A stretch of 15,420 nt of DNA from Trichomonas tenax (GCA_023091735.1 JALKBU010001176.1:1-15420); one strand, 5' to 3'. Positions 1 to 8,427 are shown, counted from the stretch's first letter. The notes: generated by a model not told the origin, from the letters alone. Made by a program: numbers and translations.

Positions 1-2
1 TT

Positions 3-143
3 AGAATCCACAAGTTGTTGATTCAACAATTTGTTGATTCAGGTGATGCAATCAATAAGATCTGTTCTGCGTTAGTCAATTCACAAGTCCATCAAGAAGA
101 AAGTTATTCCAAGATGCGTGTTCAGTTGTTGTATTTTGTATAA
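3..143 (+). CDS. C-terminal end of an unrecognised gene (5' part outside window)
   Basis: Frame 3 is open from the left edge for 46 codons and ends at TAA (141-143). The peptide is rich in I, L, Q, S and V with regularly spaced hydrophobic residues (for example KICSALVNSQ), as expected for an alpha-helical tail, and contains no low-complexity run. I do not recognise the family. It could be a chance open frame, because 46 codons is short, but the amino-acid mix is better than that of typical AT-rich intergenic translations here. Within it, TTGTTGATTCA occurs twice (15-25 and 31-41). The next 300 bases contain only broken frames, so this gene may be decayed or may simply end here. Confidence 0.35.
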   Translation, partial: RIHKLLIQQFVDSGDAINKICSALVNSQVHQEESYSKMRVQLLYFV

Positions 144-446
144 TACAAATTCAGGAACACTTTATAATCCTGGGGTCACAATGACAAACTCTCGATATAA
201 TAGGGACAAAAGTAACGTCATCGAAATCAATACGAAGAATGATCTCCTTGTTGATCTTCCTCTTTTTTCTACAGGAAATTGTCATTTAGATATAGTACTT
301 ATTATTGGTTCAAAATCCAAAATTGTGGCAAATGTTCCAAAAAAAATATTTTTGAATCATTTCCATGCTATCGTGATGACAACTATTTTCTCGTAAGTAA
401 AAAAAATGCAGAAAGATGTTATATAATTTACTTTTATTACATACAG
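144..446 (+). other. Unassigned stretch with broken open frames
   Basis: No intact gene is visible. Frame 1 is open to 396 and frame 3 is open from about 279 to 464. The two frames read plausibly if switched at the A8 run at 339-346: frame 1 gives IVANVPKKIF before it, and frame 3 gives ESFPCYRDDNYFLVSKKNAE after it. That would fit a gene decayed by a homopolymer frameshift, but I see no family signature and cannot show it is related to either neighbour. Confidence 0.2.
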
Positions 447-812
447 TTGTGTGAGATTCGATAAAATGTATGTAAAAGAAAATATGAGCGTTTTGGGAAT
501 AAAATGCAAAGCAATTGTTGAGTTCAAAACCTTTACGTACTTGGCTGTGATGATCATTTCAATGGAATACTTTTGAGTGTTAGAGAAATTATAGAGCTCC
601 TATTAGATTCATTGATTATTCATGACACTTGCGAGTGAGAAATATAGAAATAATGAATTCGTGTATTTGTCAGATAGTGACTTTTACGGTGGTGTGAAAC
701 AAATTTGTACAACAATGGCTGGAATTAAATATTTTATCACAACTGCAGGATCTTCTGCCTTCAATATGATTTATATGCAGAACAACACTGGCTGCATGGT
801 TGTAGGGCTATA
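447..812 (+). pseudogene. Truncated, internally deleted copy of the downstream GT61-like glycosyltransferase gene
   Basis: The DNA aligns with the gene at 1154-2467. Bases from about 450 match from about 1691, and 618-806 match 1963-2151 without a gap and with only three mismatches that I can see (acts at ACACTTG, AATGAA and AGTGAC). The first part is more diverged, about 85% over its first 70 bases. Two deletions break it. A net loss of 22 bases near 520-530 shifts the frame. A loss of about 80 bases near 611-617 removes the stretch encoding the conserved NRKSGKKRYISN motif. Homology stops abruptly after 806 and a TAA follows at 811-813. No 5' end with a signal anchor is present. It cannot encode a working enzyme. 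Confidence 0.85.
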
Positions 813-1109
813 AGACATGTTTATTCAAAGATATGTTAAAAATAAAAAATGGAAAGATATTCATAAAATTTATTACATAGAAATGCCAACAGTAGCTGTG
901 CGTATAATTAACTGAAAGTTTTTTGCAAGAAAATATCACATTGTAATTTGCTGTTAAATGAGAAAGAACTCATCGAGGTCAGTTGTTGTTGACATGTGAA
1001 TGATATTAATGGCGAGATAGAAATGTTTATTATTGCAAAATATTGAATATATTCATGTGTATTTACTATACACAAATCATACAGAGTAACGCAGTTGAGG
1101 AATTTGAAA
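813..1109 (+). other. AT-rich intergenic stretch
   Basis: This lies between the pseudogene and the GT61-like gene. No coding region, tRNA or Initiator-like element is convincing. A 97-codon open frame on the minus strand (1201-908) crosses the start of the next gene and has no recognisable domain, so I treat it as chance. Confidence 0.5.
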
Positions 1110-1153
1110 ATGAGTTGTTTTTTTAAAAAAATGTATCTGACCAAACCATAAAT

Positions 1154-2467
1154 TTGGGGAAAGGTGACACCTCTCTGATTTTGATATTCCAAATAATTCA
1201 TGCATTTCTTCTTTTTCTTGCATTGTTTGCATTCAACTACATTGCAGTATCACCAGATATTCCACACTACTATTATGGAGTACAAATTAAAGGAATTATC
1301 AACGTCAAAAATATTCCGGGGGTCAAATACGTGATAACGATGAGAAATAATACTCAAATACGAACTAACAGAGTAATACGATCATCTATACCAAAGAATT
1401 ATAGTATAAACTTTTTTAAACCAGCAATTATTCGCGAAATATGTTATTTTTACCATTTACAGAATGTCTATGCGGGATGGATTTCTATTGTTTACGGTGA
1501 GAAATCTGTTTCGTTGCCTACTAGTTACTTTGAGTTTACTGAAGACTTATGCAAAGTTAATCCTGAAATTGTTTACAAAAGTTTTGTCTATTTATATAGT
1601 TCCTACAGTGTTTTTGGGCATTTCTTATCAGATGGAATTATTTCTTCCCTCATAAATATTCCTGGTGAGATAATACTTAATTCCTATGTTGGAGTGAGAT
1701 TCGATAAATTGATTGTAAAAGAATACATGAACATTCTTGGAATAAAATGCAAAGGAATTGTTAAGTTTGGTAATGAATTTTACCAATGTGAAAACCTTTA
1801 CGTACTTCGCTGTAATGATCGTTATAATGGAATGCTTTTGAGTGTCAGAGGAATTAGAGAGATCCTATATGATGAATTCAATCTTAGGAGTATTATCCCT
1901 AATAAAGGCGCATTTTCAAATAGGAAATCAGGGAAGAAGAGATATATATCCAATATGAAATCATTCATGACTCTTGCGAGTGAGAAATATAGAAATATTG
2001 AATTCGTGTATTTGTCAGATAGCGACTTTTACGGTGGTGTGAAACAAATTTGTACAACAATGGCTGGAATTAAATATTTTATCACAACTGCAGGATCTTC
2101 TGCCTTCAATATGATTTATATGCAGAACAACACTGGCTGCATGGTTGTAGGATCGAACATTGATGACTGGGCAGACTATGGCCTTGCGCATGTTATGAGT
2201 ATTTGGCTTGCATATGCATCGAATAATAATATCGATCATCACGAAGTAAGTCGAGATCAAAGTGTTAACTTGAACTATAATATGGAATATCTGGATAGAC
2301 TTATATATGCTGTTGAAAACAAACAGTGGCCAACTGAATGTTCAAAAGATCCAAACATAGAAATAATTTTTGATTTAAATCTCACTAATGAAATAGTCAG
2401 AAAAGACCCATTTCTTTCATACTCTGTAAGCTCCGATGAAGAAGAAATATTGAAGAAACACAAGTAA
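1154..2467 (+). CDS. GT61-type (DUF563-like) glycosyltransferase, type II membrane protein; start codon uncertain
   Basis: The open frame begins after a TAA at 1124-1126 and runs about 437 codons from the TTG at 1154. Residues 8-31 (numbered from 1154) form a hydrophobic segment, probably a signal anchor, so the enzyme would sit in the ER or Golgi with a lumenal catalytic domain. GT61-like marks are GHFLSD at 155-160, NRKSGKKRYISN at 256-267 (the family R-x-I-x-N region), and TTAGSSAFNMIYMQNNTG at 311-328, which matches the family's HGS/GS-N-x-x-F/Y-M region. GT61 enzymes transfer sugars to glycans, and the donor cannot be told from sequence. The first in-frame ATG is codon 63 (1340), after the membrane segment, so either translation starts inside the gene or a frameshift has cut off the ATG at 1110. 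The stop TAA is followed by A (TAAA), the usual trichomonad polyadenylation context. A broken paralogue lies just upstream. The family call is by motif only. Confidence 0.65.
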   Translation: MGKGDTSLILIFQIIHAFLLFLALFAFNYIAVSPDIPHYYYGVQIKGIINVKNIPGVKYVITMRNNTQIRTNRVIRSSIPKNYSINFFKPAIIREICYFYHLQNVYAGWISIVYGEKSVSLPTSYFEFTEDLCKVNPEIVYKSFVYLYSSYSVFGHFLSDGIISSLINIPGEIILNSYVGVRFDKLIVKEYMNILGIKCKGIVKFGNEFYQCENLYVLRCNDRYNGMLLSVRGIREILYDEFNLRSIIPNKGAFSNRKSGKKRYISNMKSFMTLASEKYRNIEFVYLSDSDFYGGVKQICTTMAGIKYFITTAGSSAFNMIYMQNNTGCMVVGSNIDDWADYGLAHVMSIWLAYASNNNIDHHEVSRDQSVNLNYNMEYLDRLIYAVENKQWPTECSKDPNIEIIFDLNLTNEIVRKDPFLSYSVSSDEEEILKKHK

Positions 2468-3019
2468 ATGTCCTAGAATAAATATATTGTTTGTATGGCT
2501 TTCAAAATGTTTTGGCAAGACAATTAACTAGGTCATGACTTTTAATAAGGTTATTATTAGTCATTCTGATAAATATAGTTACGAAAACGTACTAATTCCA
2601 TCTCTAGAGTATTATTCCGGAATTTTGAATCAAACCGCTTTTCAAAATTTTTCGTCCATCTCAAAACATCCACTTTTTTCCGAGAAACACCAAAAGTTGG
2701 AGCCTATCATACCCCCGAAATCAACTAATCTATGTGTGTGCCACGCACCTCGCCAACTATTAGGTCATCTTTGACCATATTTGATTTCGTCAAAAACTAA
2801 ATATGAATATTGCCAGTTTTCACGCATTTTTCGTGTGCTTTCGCGCCCGTATTACTTGAAAATTTTTTGAATGATTCAGAATTTTATTATAGAGAAATGA
2901 CATGTAAAATTAAATACTTTGACATCTAATAAGGTTATTTTTATATTTTAGTTTTGACGGAAAATAATTAAGCCAATAGGTATATTTTAGATATGAACGA
3001 ATAAGAATAAAATAAAATT
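2468..3019 (+). other. Intergenic region with one weak ORF (2535-2774)
   Basis: A 79-codon open frame at 2535-2774 starts at an ATG inside TCATGACT. It has no recognisable domain, and its second half (proline, lysine and histidine-rich, ending CHAPRQLLGHL) does not look like a conserved protein. It may be a chance frame or a relic. The GC-richer patch around 2820-2855 (CGTGTGCTTTCGCGCCCG) stands out from the AT-rich surroundings and could be part of the upstream promoter region of the 14-3-3 gene, but I cannot name an element in it. Confidence 0.35.
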
Positions 3020-3025
3020 TCATAA
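3020..3025 (+). promoter_or_regulatory. Initiator-like element TCATAA abutting the 14-3-3 start codon
   Basis: TCATAATG fits the trichomonad Initiator TCA(+1)YWW. With A(+1) at 3022, the ATG at 3025 would leave a 3-nt leader. The match is only six bases in AT-rich DNA, so position is the main support. Confidence 0.4.
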
Positions 3026-3756
3026 TGTCGTCAGAGCGCGATCAGCTCATTTACATGGTCAAAATTCTTGGCCAAACACCAAACAAAGCACGTGAAATGG
3101 TCAAATTCATGAAGCGCTCGATCGAACTTAATCCAGTTTTGGACGCAGATGAAAGAACTTTGCTCACTGTCGCATATAAATCTTTAATTACATCGAGACG
3201 CCAAGGAATAAGGCGCTTAATCCAGCAGGAAGACGAAATTGAGAGCAATTCCGAGACTTGCAAGACAAGAATCCAAGAAATAAGGACGAGATTAATTAAC
3301 GAATTAAATGATATTTGCACAGAACTCATCAAACTCGTCGATGAAGTGATTCTCCCGAAGGTTGGTGACTCTGTGTCCATTGTTTACTACCAGAAATTGA
3401 AGGCAGACTATTTTAGATATATTTGCGAGGCACAGACAGGCGATGAGCTCAAAGCAACAGCTGAAAAAGCAACTGAGGCATATGAGAAAGCACTTGATGT
3501 CGCCAAAAAGGACTTGCAATCATTTTCTCCAAATTATCTTGGTCTTATCCTTAACTATACAGTTTTCTTATTCGAAAATGCAAAGAAACGACAGGATGCT
3601 TTACGTATTGCTCAAGAAACATATCAAACCTGCGCTCCTCTCATTGATCAAAATAGCGAAAATTCGAAGGAAGAGGCAGCTCAAATTATTCGACTTCTCG
3701 ATGATAACATCAAGCTTTGGGAGAAAAATCTTGATGATACAGACTCTGAGCACTAA
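3025..3756 (+). CDS. 14-3-3 protein
   Basis: This 243-residue protein is the usual length for 14-3-3 (about 240-260) and has recognisable blocks along its whole length. ERTLLTVAYKSLITSRRQ (43-60) matches the ERNLLSVAYKN block with the ligand-binding lysine (K52) and arginine (R58/R59). YYQKLKADYFRYICE (121-135) carries the conserved R131-Y132 pair. PNYLGLILNYTVFLFE (169-184) carries the binding-groove asparagine (N177). DDNIKLWEKN (226-235) matches the terminal DNLTLW block. The family forms dimeric all-helical cups that bind phosphoserine or phosphothreonine peptides and act as cytosolic adaptors in signalling and the cell cycle. The C-terminal tail is acidic (DDTDSEH), as is common. The ATG is supported by the adjacent Initiator-like TCATAA. 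The stop reads TAAA, which fits the short 3' end and overlapping polyadenylation signal known in trichomonads. Residues contacting phosphate appear intact. Confidence 0.96.
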   Translation: MSSERDQLIYMVKILGQTPNKAREMVKFMKRSIELNPVLDADERTLLTVAYKSLITSRRQGIRRLIQQEDEIESNSETCKTRIQEIRTRLINELNDICTELIKLVDEVILPKVGDSVSIVYYQKLKADYFRYICEAQTGDELKATAEKATEAYEKALDVAKKDLQSFSPNYLGLILNYTVFLFENAKKRQDALRIAQETYQTCAPLIDQNSENSKEEAAQIIRLLDDNIKLWEKNLDDTDSEH

Positions 3757-3757
3757 A
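3754..3757 (+). promoter_or_regulatory. TAAA polyadenylation signal overlapping the stop codon
   Basis: The 14-3-3 stop codon TAA is followed directly by A. In Trichomonas the tetranucleotide UAAA, often including the stop codon, acts as the polyadenylation signal. The same arrangement is seen at the ends of the GT61-like gene and the uS11 gene. Confidence 0.4.
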
Positions 3758-4261
3758 TTTATTCATTCTTAAAATATCACGGTCCTTTAAATCACATTTA
3801 TATTTCATATAGCTTTATACTAACAAAAACAACATTATAAGAAAATATTTATGAGGTGTGATTCGAAATAATATAATCATTTTTCTGCAAATAAAACTGG
3901 CCAAAAAAGATGTGTTTGGTCATTGTTCAATAAAATATTTATTTCTATGTCATTGTTAAGATTTGTAAGCATAAGAAATTCAAATGAAAATTATCAAACA
4001 AATAAGTGGACCCATATAATCATCAACAGGTTCAGAATCTATTACATATTAATATTTTTCCACGAATTCTTTTAATATTAATATCAGAGAATTAATATTA
4101 TTCCACAAATTCGTTTGATATTTTTGACAAATGTCAGATTTATGGTTACAGTTCTTTTTACAGGCGTGAAAGCGTCTATCAGCTGCTAATCTAATAATGA
4201 TATCAAAATTCAAATTTTGAAAACTGTCGGATCTTTTAACTGTGAAAATAAATAAAAAGGA
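3757..4261 (+). other. AT-rich intergenic region
   Basis: No gene can be supported between the 14-3-3 stop and the Pmp-like remnant. The stretch holds one short tandem-like direct repeat (4048-4122), listed separately. Confidence 0.5.
4048..4122 (+). repeat. Two-unit direct repeat, 32 nt units at a 43-nt period
   Basis: Unit 1 is 4048-4079 and unit 2 is 4091-4122. I count 28 of 32 identical bases. Each unit starts with ATTAATATT and has TTCCAC in the middle. It may be a small local duplication, and no function is evident. Confidence 0.6.
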
Positions 4262-4267
4262 TCATTA
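4262..4267 (+). promoter_or_regulatory. Initiator-like TCATTA of the broken Pmp-like copy
   Basis: TCATTA fits the Initiator consensus and lies 16 bases upstream of an ATG (4278) that is followed one codon later by TGA. The same arrangement occurs at 14695-14700 in the other copy, where the surrounding DNA is identical. Confidence 0.4.
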
Positions 4268-4420
4268 TTTTTTATTTATGAGTTGAATTGTTTCATGATT
4301 CATATTATTACTGGAACAATTTCGTTTTTTGTTTATTCACGGAAGTCTTTGGGAATATGTTTACCCTGGCGAAAGAATCGATTATAAACACCCGAATAAT
4401 AACCAACTTTCATCGACAAC
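4262..4420 (+). repeat. 159-nt block identical to 14695-14853
   Basis: I read every base of 4262-4420 as identical to 14695-14853, a constant offset of 10,433. The block covers the Initiator-like element, the leader and the first about 40 codons of the Pmp-like frame. From 4421 on, the copies diverge sharply. Confidence 0.95.
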
Positions 4421-4880
4421 CGTTCAAAATTATTATGTCGATGATTGTCAATTTCATTCTCTTTCTAACCGTGCAATCTATATTTCTACATCATCTACGA
4501 GCACAAATTTACTAATTCTCAATCTATCGAAAAATAAAATTCTAGTTTCTCGTTCACTTTTTCATTCATGTTATGCTATAAATGGGCAAGGTGACTCAAT
4601 TTGCATTTCAGGTGGTTCCATTGTTTGTTTCCAGATCTGTGCCGTCAGCATATCAAAATAAGCAGGCTCATTTGATGGAGGACTCTTTTCATATATTCAA
4701 AGATCAGAAGGTATCTCATTCATGAATTGTATGAATGAAAGTACAATAGCAGAAGGAGGTGATACGGATATTGGATACTCAGTTGATTTAAAACATTTTG
4801 GAACCCAATATTACAAATCTAACAATTACTCGGATGTCATTTCGTGTTTCAGCACTTATTTTTTTAGGCCAGAACATTAA
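4299..4880 (+). pseudogene. Broken copy of a Pmp-like beta-helix surface protein gene
   Basis: The coding frame is the one giving FIHGSLWEYVYPGE near its start. Comparison with the copy at 14732-15420 shows differences mostly at third codon positions in this frame (for example within YISTSSTST), so this was a protein-coding frame under selection. Repeated turns with small residues and cysteines (SLFHSC, GGSIVCF, SFMNCMNE) resemble the chlamydia-like polymorphic membrane protein (Pmp) beta-helix families expanded in trichomonads. These are surface or secreted proteins of largely unknown role. Breaks: no in-frame ATG (a TGA lies at 4296-4298), an in-frame TAA at 4659-4661 next to a small deletion, and truncation at 4878-4880. 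A 27-nt in-frame insertion relative to the other copy encodes LLILNLSKN. The frame reopens after the internal stop, so the decay looks recent. Confidence 0.75.
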
Positions 4881-5181
4881 TATAGCAATCATCGCATCTT
4901 AACTCAGTCAATCCATCACGAACGAAAAAGGGACTTTTAAATCGTGTAATAGCCGATAAAGTTCTTCCACTTTCTTCATCAGCTTGAAGAAGTCTTATAT
5001 CGACTTCAAATTCTTTATTAGCAACAACGGCGTATGGACCTTGCATACAAATTGACTTCCCTTTTTGTATTAGTCTGGTAAGTTCCTCATCAACTGTTAC
5101 AATTAGTTCATCACATGTATATCCTGTGGCTTCTTTATATTCTTGCAGGATTTGTTCGGGTGTTGGCTCAGACTCATCACT
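4864..5181 (-). pseudogene. C-terminal fragment of an unrecognised acidic protein gene
   Basis: On the minus strand a frame opens after TAA (5184-5182) and runs 105 codons to TAA (4866-4864). The peptide has a clearly protein-like, charged composition (for example ILQEYKEATGY, IVTVDEELTRLIQKGKS and FEVDIRLLQADEESGR), unlike chance translations of the neighbouring DNA. The first ATG is at 5046, in the middle of the well-composed region, so the fragment lacks its proper start. I do not recognise the family. Its 3' end overlaps the last bases of the plus-strand Pmp-like remnant, so the two were joined by a rearrangement somewhere near 4867-4880, and the stop may be accidental. Confidence 0.5.
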
Positions 5182-7048
5182 TTACCGTGTAATATATATA
5201 CGGACAATAGGAAGAGTATCAATAAATTAAAATGAAGTGATATTATTAAAATTTGAATGAAATATACAAATTTTGAGTTTAAATTATTTTCAGCTCAAAA
5301 GTAAGTCGCTTAATGTATATGAAAAAATATATAAAAATTTGGATTAAACATTATTGTTGGAATAACCAAAATGATGATTTTTATGCAAAATAATTGAAAA
5401 ATCGAGTGTGAAACAAAAGTGCAATTACATTTATGGTTACGACATGTAAAGTATAAATATTTGGATATGCGAATAATGCTCTCTAGGGATGCAACTTTGG
5501 AAGATATTTTGGATTCTGGATGGAATTAAAAACTTTCTGGAAGATTTTCTGGAAATAATTTTGGAATGGAAAAATTTTTAATAAATAGGATAAGCAGCGT
5601 TAGATATGCATAATACATAGTTAAGATATTAGTATTAGCCTGTATTTATTATAATAAAGCAAAAATGAAAAAAAATTAGAACGCAATAGAACAATTTACC
5701 TTTGTCAATGAAAAATGATTTATCCAATTATGCCACGTAATTTATATTATTCGCAATTAAATAAATAACTTAAAATGATAAAAACGATTGCATGGCAAAA
5801 TTTGTGCAAACAAAATTTAGAAAAATGCCCTTGATATGCTATTCTGCATTATATCAATTGTCACTTTTAAAGAAGATTTTATTTTTCATTGCATATTTAT
5901 TTCCAGAAACCGCTTCCTGATTCAAAATTTTAAAGCAAAATATACTTGGTATTAATTCTAGAATCATTTAAACATAATTTTGTTATTCTATAACAAAAAA
6001 ATTTTATGGAACTTCCATGAAGCTTTGCAGATGTTGTCTAGAATCATGTGCTGGTTATTATTTTGAAGTTTTAAAAATATCTTCCAGACTTCCGAGTCCT
6101 GGTTAATTGAATGAAAAGTGAAGCGATTTGAGAGTGCTTCCAGCTTCTTTCCATCCAGATGATATTTCCTGTCAGATGTAAAGCTCTAATTGACAAAAAC
6201 ATGAATATGAGTGCATAAAAACCAGCTTCCATTAAGAAACTGATTGGTTATAATAAAATTGAAAAATTCTCTGTTTTTGTGACAAATAATAGGATTTTAC
6301 AAACAAAATGCCAAAATTTTATTCGACCAAGAAGTTTTAAAAATGGAATCTGGAAAAATCGAGGATTATTTCCAAATTTGGAATCAACTTCGATATTGGA
6401 ATACGCATGTCGAAAAAGCGTTTATGTGTGTACAAGCGAAAGAGACCTGTATCCAGTGTTGTGTTTTGTAAAGTCATTTTTTTGCATTTTTTGTATTTTA
6501 TGAGATTTTTACATGTTATTTACAGATTTTAATTCATCCATTATAATTTATTTTATGCATAGTATACATATGTCATATTAACTCAGATTACGAAATTTTT
6601 CTTTGTGTACAACCAAAACGTAGACATAATTCAATTTTTGAATGTGTATAAGGTTATGTTGCACACCAAAAAAATGCGACGATAGCTGCACACCATTCAA
6701 ATTTGCCCATAAAAGGGATAATTCAGGAATCAGACCCTTTCTTACCCAAATTTTAAAATTCCAATAAATAAATTATCATATCAGCTCTTAGTAAAAACTT
6801 TAATGTAATTCATTGGATTTATTTGAAATTAAATATTTTCATAATGTGGAACATTTTCACTATGTAATACTCCTTAATCTAACATTTTTCAAAAATGAAT
6901 GAAAAAAATTGAAAATTTCTATTTTAACGATTTGCTCAATCAACATTCATTATGTAATAATTATAAAATCCAAGTCACTATTCGGATTTCAATGCATTTC
7001 ATGGAATTTAAAATTTTTTTTTTCGATAAAAAGAAAAAAAAATAAAAA

Positions 7049-7059
7049 GGAGTCGAACC
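7049..7059 (-). promoter_or_regulatory. Isolated sequence matching the tRNA B box
   Basis: The minus strand reads GGTTCGACTCC, a full match to GGTTCGANTCC, followed by T5 (7048-7044) and T9 (7042-7034), which would suit a Pol III terminator. The bases before it (ATT) do not pair with those after it (TTT) to make a T stem, and no acceptor, D or anticodon arm can be built upstream, so it is not an intact tRNA. Confidence 0.25.
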
Positions 7060-7830
7060 AATGGCATATATAACCTTTAGCATTAACTAAACAACAACAC
7101 AATTCAACATTCACCAATTTTATTCAATGGTGACACTAAAAATCTTGTCTACAGAAAGGTGACTCAAAAAAGGAAAAAACGCATCAGCGATGTTTCGAAC
7201 AACCAAACTTTAATCAAAATTCCTGACACCCCCTGCTTTAGACCTGTGGCTAAAGTATTGTGAAACTGGCTATATAGTTTATTTTTATGCTTTAATCGAT
7301 TTTTTCGGTTTTTGATAAATTTAAATGAGTTTATAAAATTTTTTGTAAATGATCCACTGATCTATACGACAACAAAGCAAGTCAATTCCAGCACCGAATG
7401 CCAGAAAAATCTACAAATATTCCTTATAGAGTGAAAGTCAAGCATTTTGTTTTAGTATCCGACACTGACTTTAGAAATACCCACATGCTTACAATTTACT
7501 TCCCATGCCTTCACAGTAGCTTCACTAAACTTATTTTTTAGCAAGCTTTTCCTTGTTTTCGAAAATATGCGCCCAAATTTGGTTATTGCAAGGCTCTTGT
7601 TATGAATATTGATGATACGTGAACTTAAATTATTATTGTATTGTTTCAAAGGCTATTATTCTGAAGTCTTCCGCAAAAGTGATTAATTAATATTGCTATT
7701 GCTATCATTTATTCTGTTCAATGAAACGGCAATACATTTTTCATGCTAAACAGAACACCTCTGATGTTTTTTTTTGTAAAGATATCTAACTGGAAATATA
7801 TTTGGATAACTAAATCGAAAATTCCATGTG

Positions 7831-7853
7831 ATAACTTATACCGTATAAGTTAT
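7831..7853. repeat. 23-nt perfect palindrome around a single central base
   Basis: Arms of 11 nt (7831-7841 and 7843-7853) flank C7842. The left arm is ATAACTTATAC. A second short palindrome, TATACGTATA, overlaps its right end (7851-7860). This could be a protein-binding site or a small hairpin. There is no gene nearby. Confidence 0.7.
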
Positions 7854-8427
7854 ACGTATATGAGTTTATGCTTATAAATAATAATCGAAGGCTATGTTGA
7901 TTCAACCTATGATGTGACTCCCTACTTTACTAATTGTGTAAGACACGTTTGTGCCACAGGTGTGAATTTTCATGGAAGTCGACATGCGTATATTGGAATT
8001 AGGAATCATGGATAATAATGGAATCAAAAATACTTTAGAATAACCATCAGGCAGTTGGAATAATAAACACTTTATCCTCAATGCCAAAATGATTTTGTCC
8101 AGATTAACACGAGGAATTTTGACATGTAAACTCTATATGGCAAAGCATAAGAGATGGAGAGGAACTTCGCTTTTTACTAGCAATCGCCTTGGATCTCACA
8201 CAATAAGCTCCGCTCCTAATAGGTAGCAAATAATATTCGAGCGGAAGTCATTTGGGTGAGCCATTCATCCAGATTTATTTCTTATTTCAAACAAAAATGC
8301 AAATATCTAATATTTACTCATCTCGGTTGATATTGCGTTGCTAGTATAGTATTGTTACTGTTCAAATATACAAATGTTCTGGCTTTTGACGAAACAAAAT
8401 CAATATCTCAGTCAATGATTGCTTGCG

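Noticed and set aside
15..29. 15-nt palindrome TTGTTGATTCAACAA
   Set aside because: It lies in a probable coding tail made of a repeated TTGTTGATTCA, so it is likely a by-product of local sequence.
908..1201. 97-codon open frame on the minus strand
   Set aside because: It overlaps the start of the GT61-like gene, has no domain, and its composition follows the AT-rich DNA.
2015..2260. Minus-strand frame inside the GT61-like gene, and similar antisense frames in 14-3-3, the kinase and uS11
   Set aside because: These are shadows of strongly supported genes on the other strand.
4288..4515. Alternative frame of the Pmp-like block (also 14721-15068)
   Set aside because: Differences between the two copies fall at third positions in the other frame, and this frame starts without ATG and ends at unrelated stops in each copy.
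5499..6160. Possible large inverted repeat linking the TGGAA-rich patch to TTCCA-rich DNA near 6076 and 6151
   Set aside because: The matching pieces are only 10-13 nt and occur in the wrong order for one inverted repeat, so they are shared simple motifs.
6279..6503. 74-codon plus-strand frame
   Set aside because: There is no domain, it ends in a low-complexity phenylalanine and cysteine run, and it lies in otherwise gene-free DNA.
7034..7130. A tRNA gene on the minus strand
   Set aside because: The B box matches, but no T stem, anticodon arm or acceptor stem can be formed.
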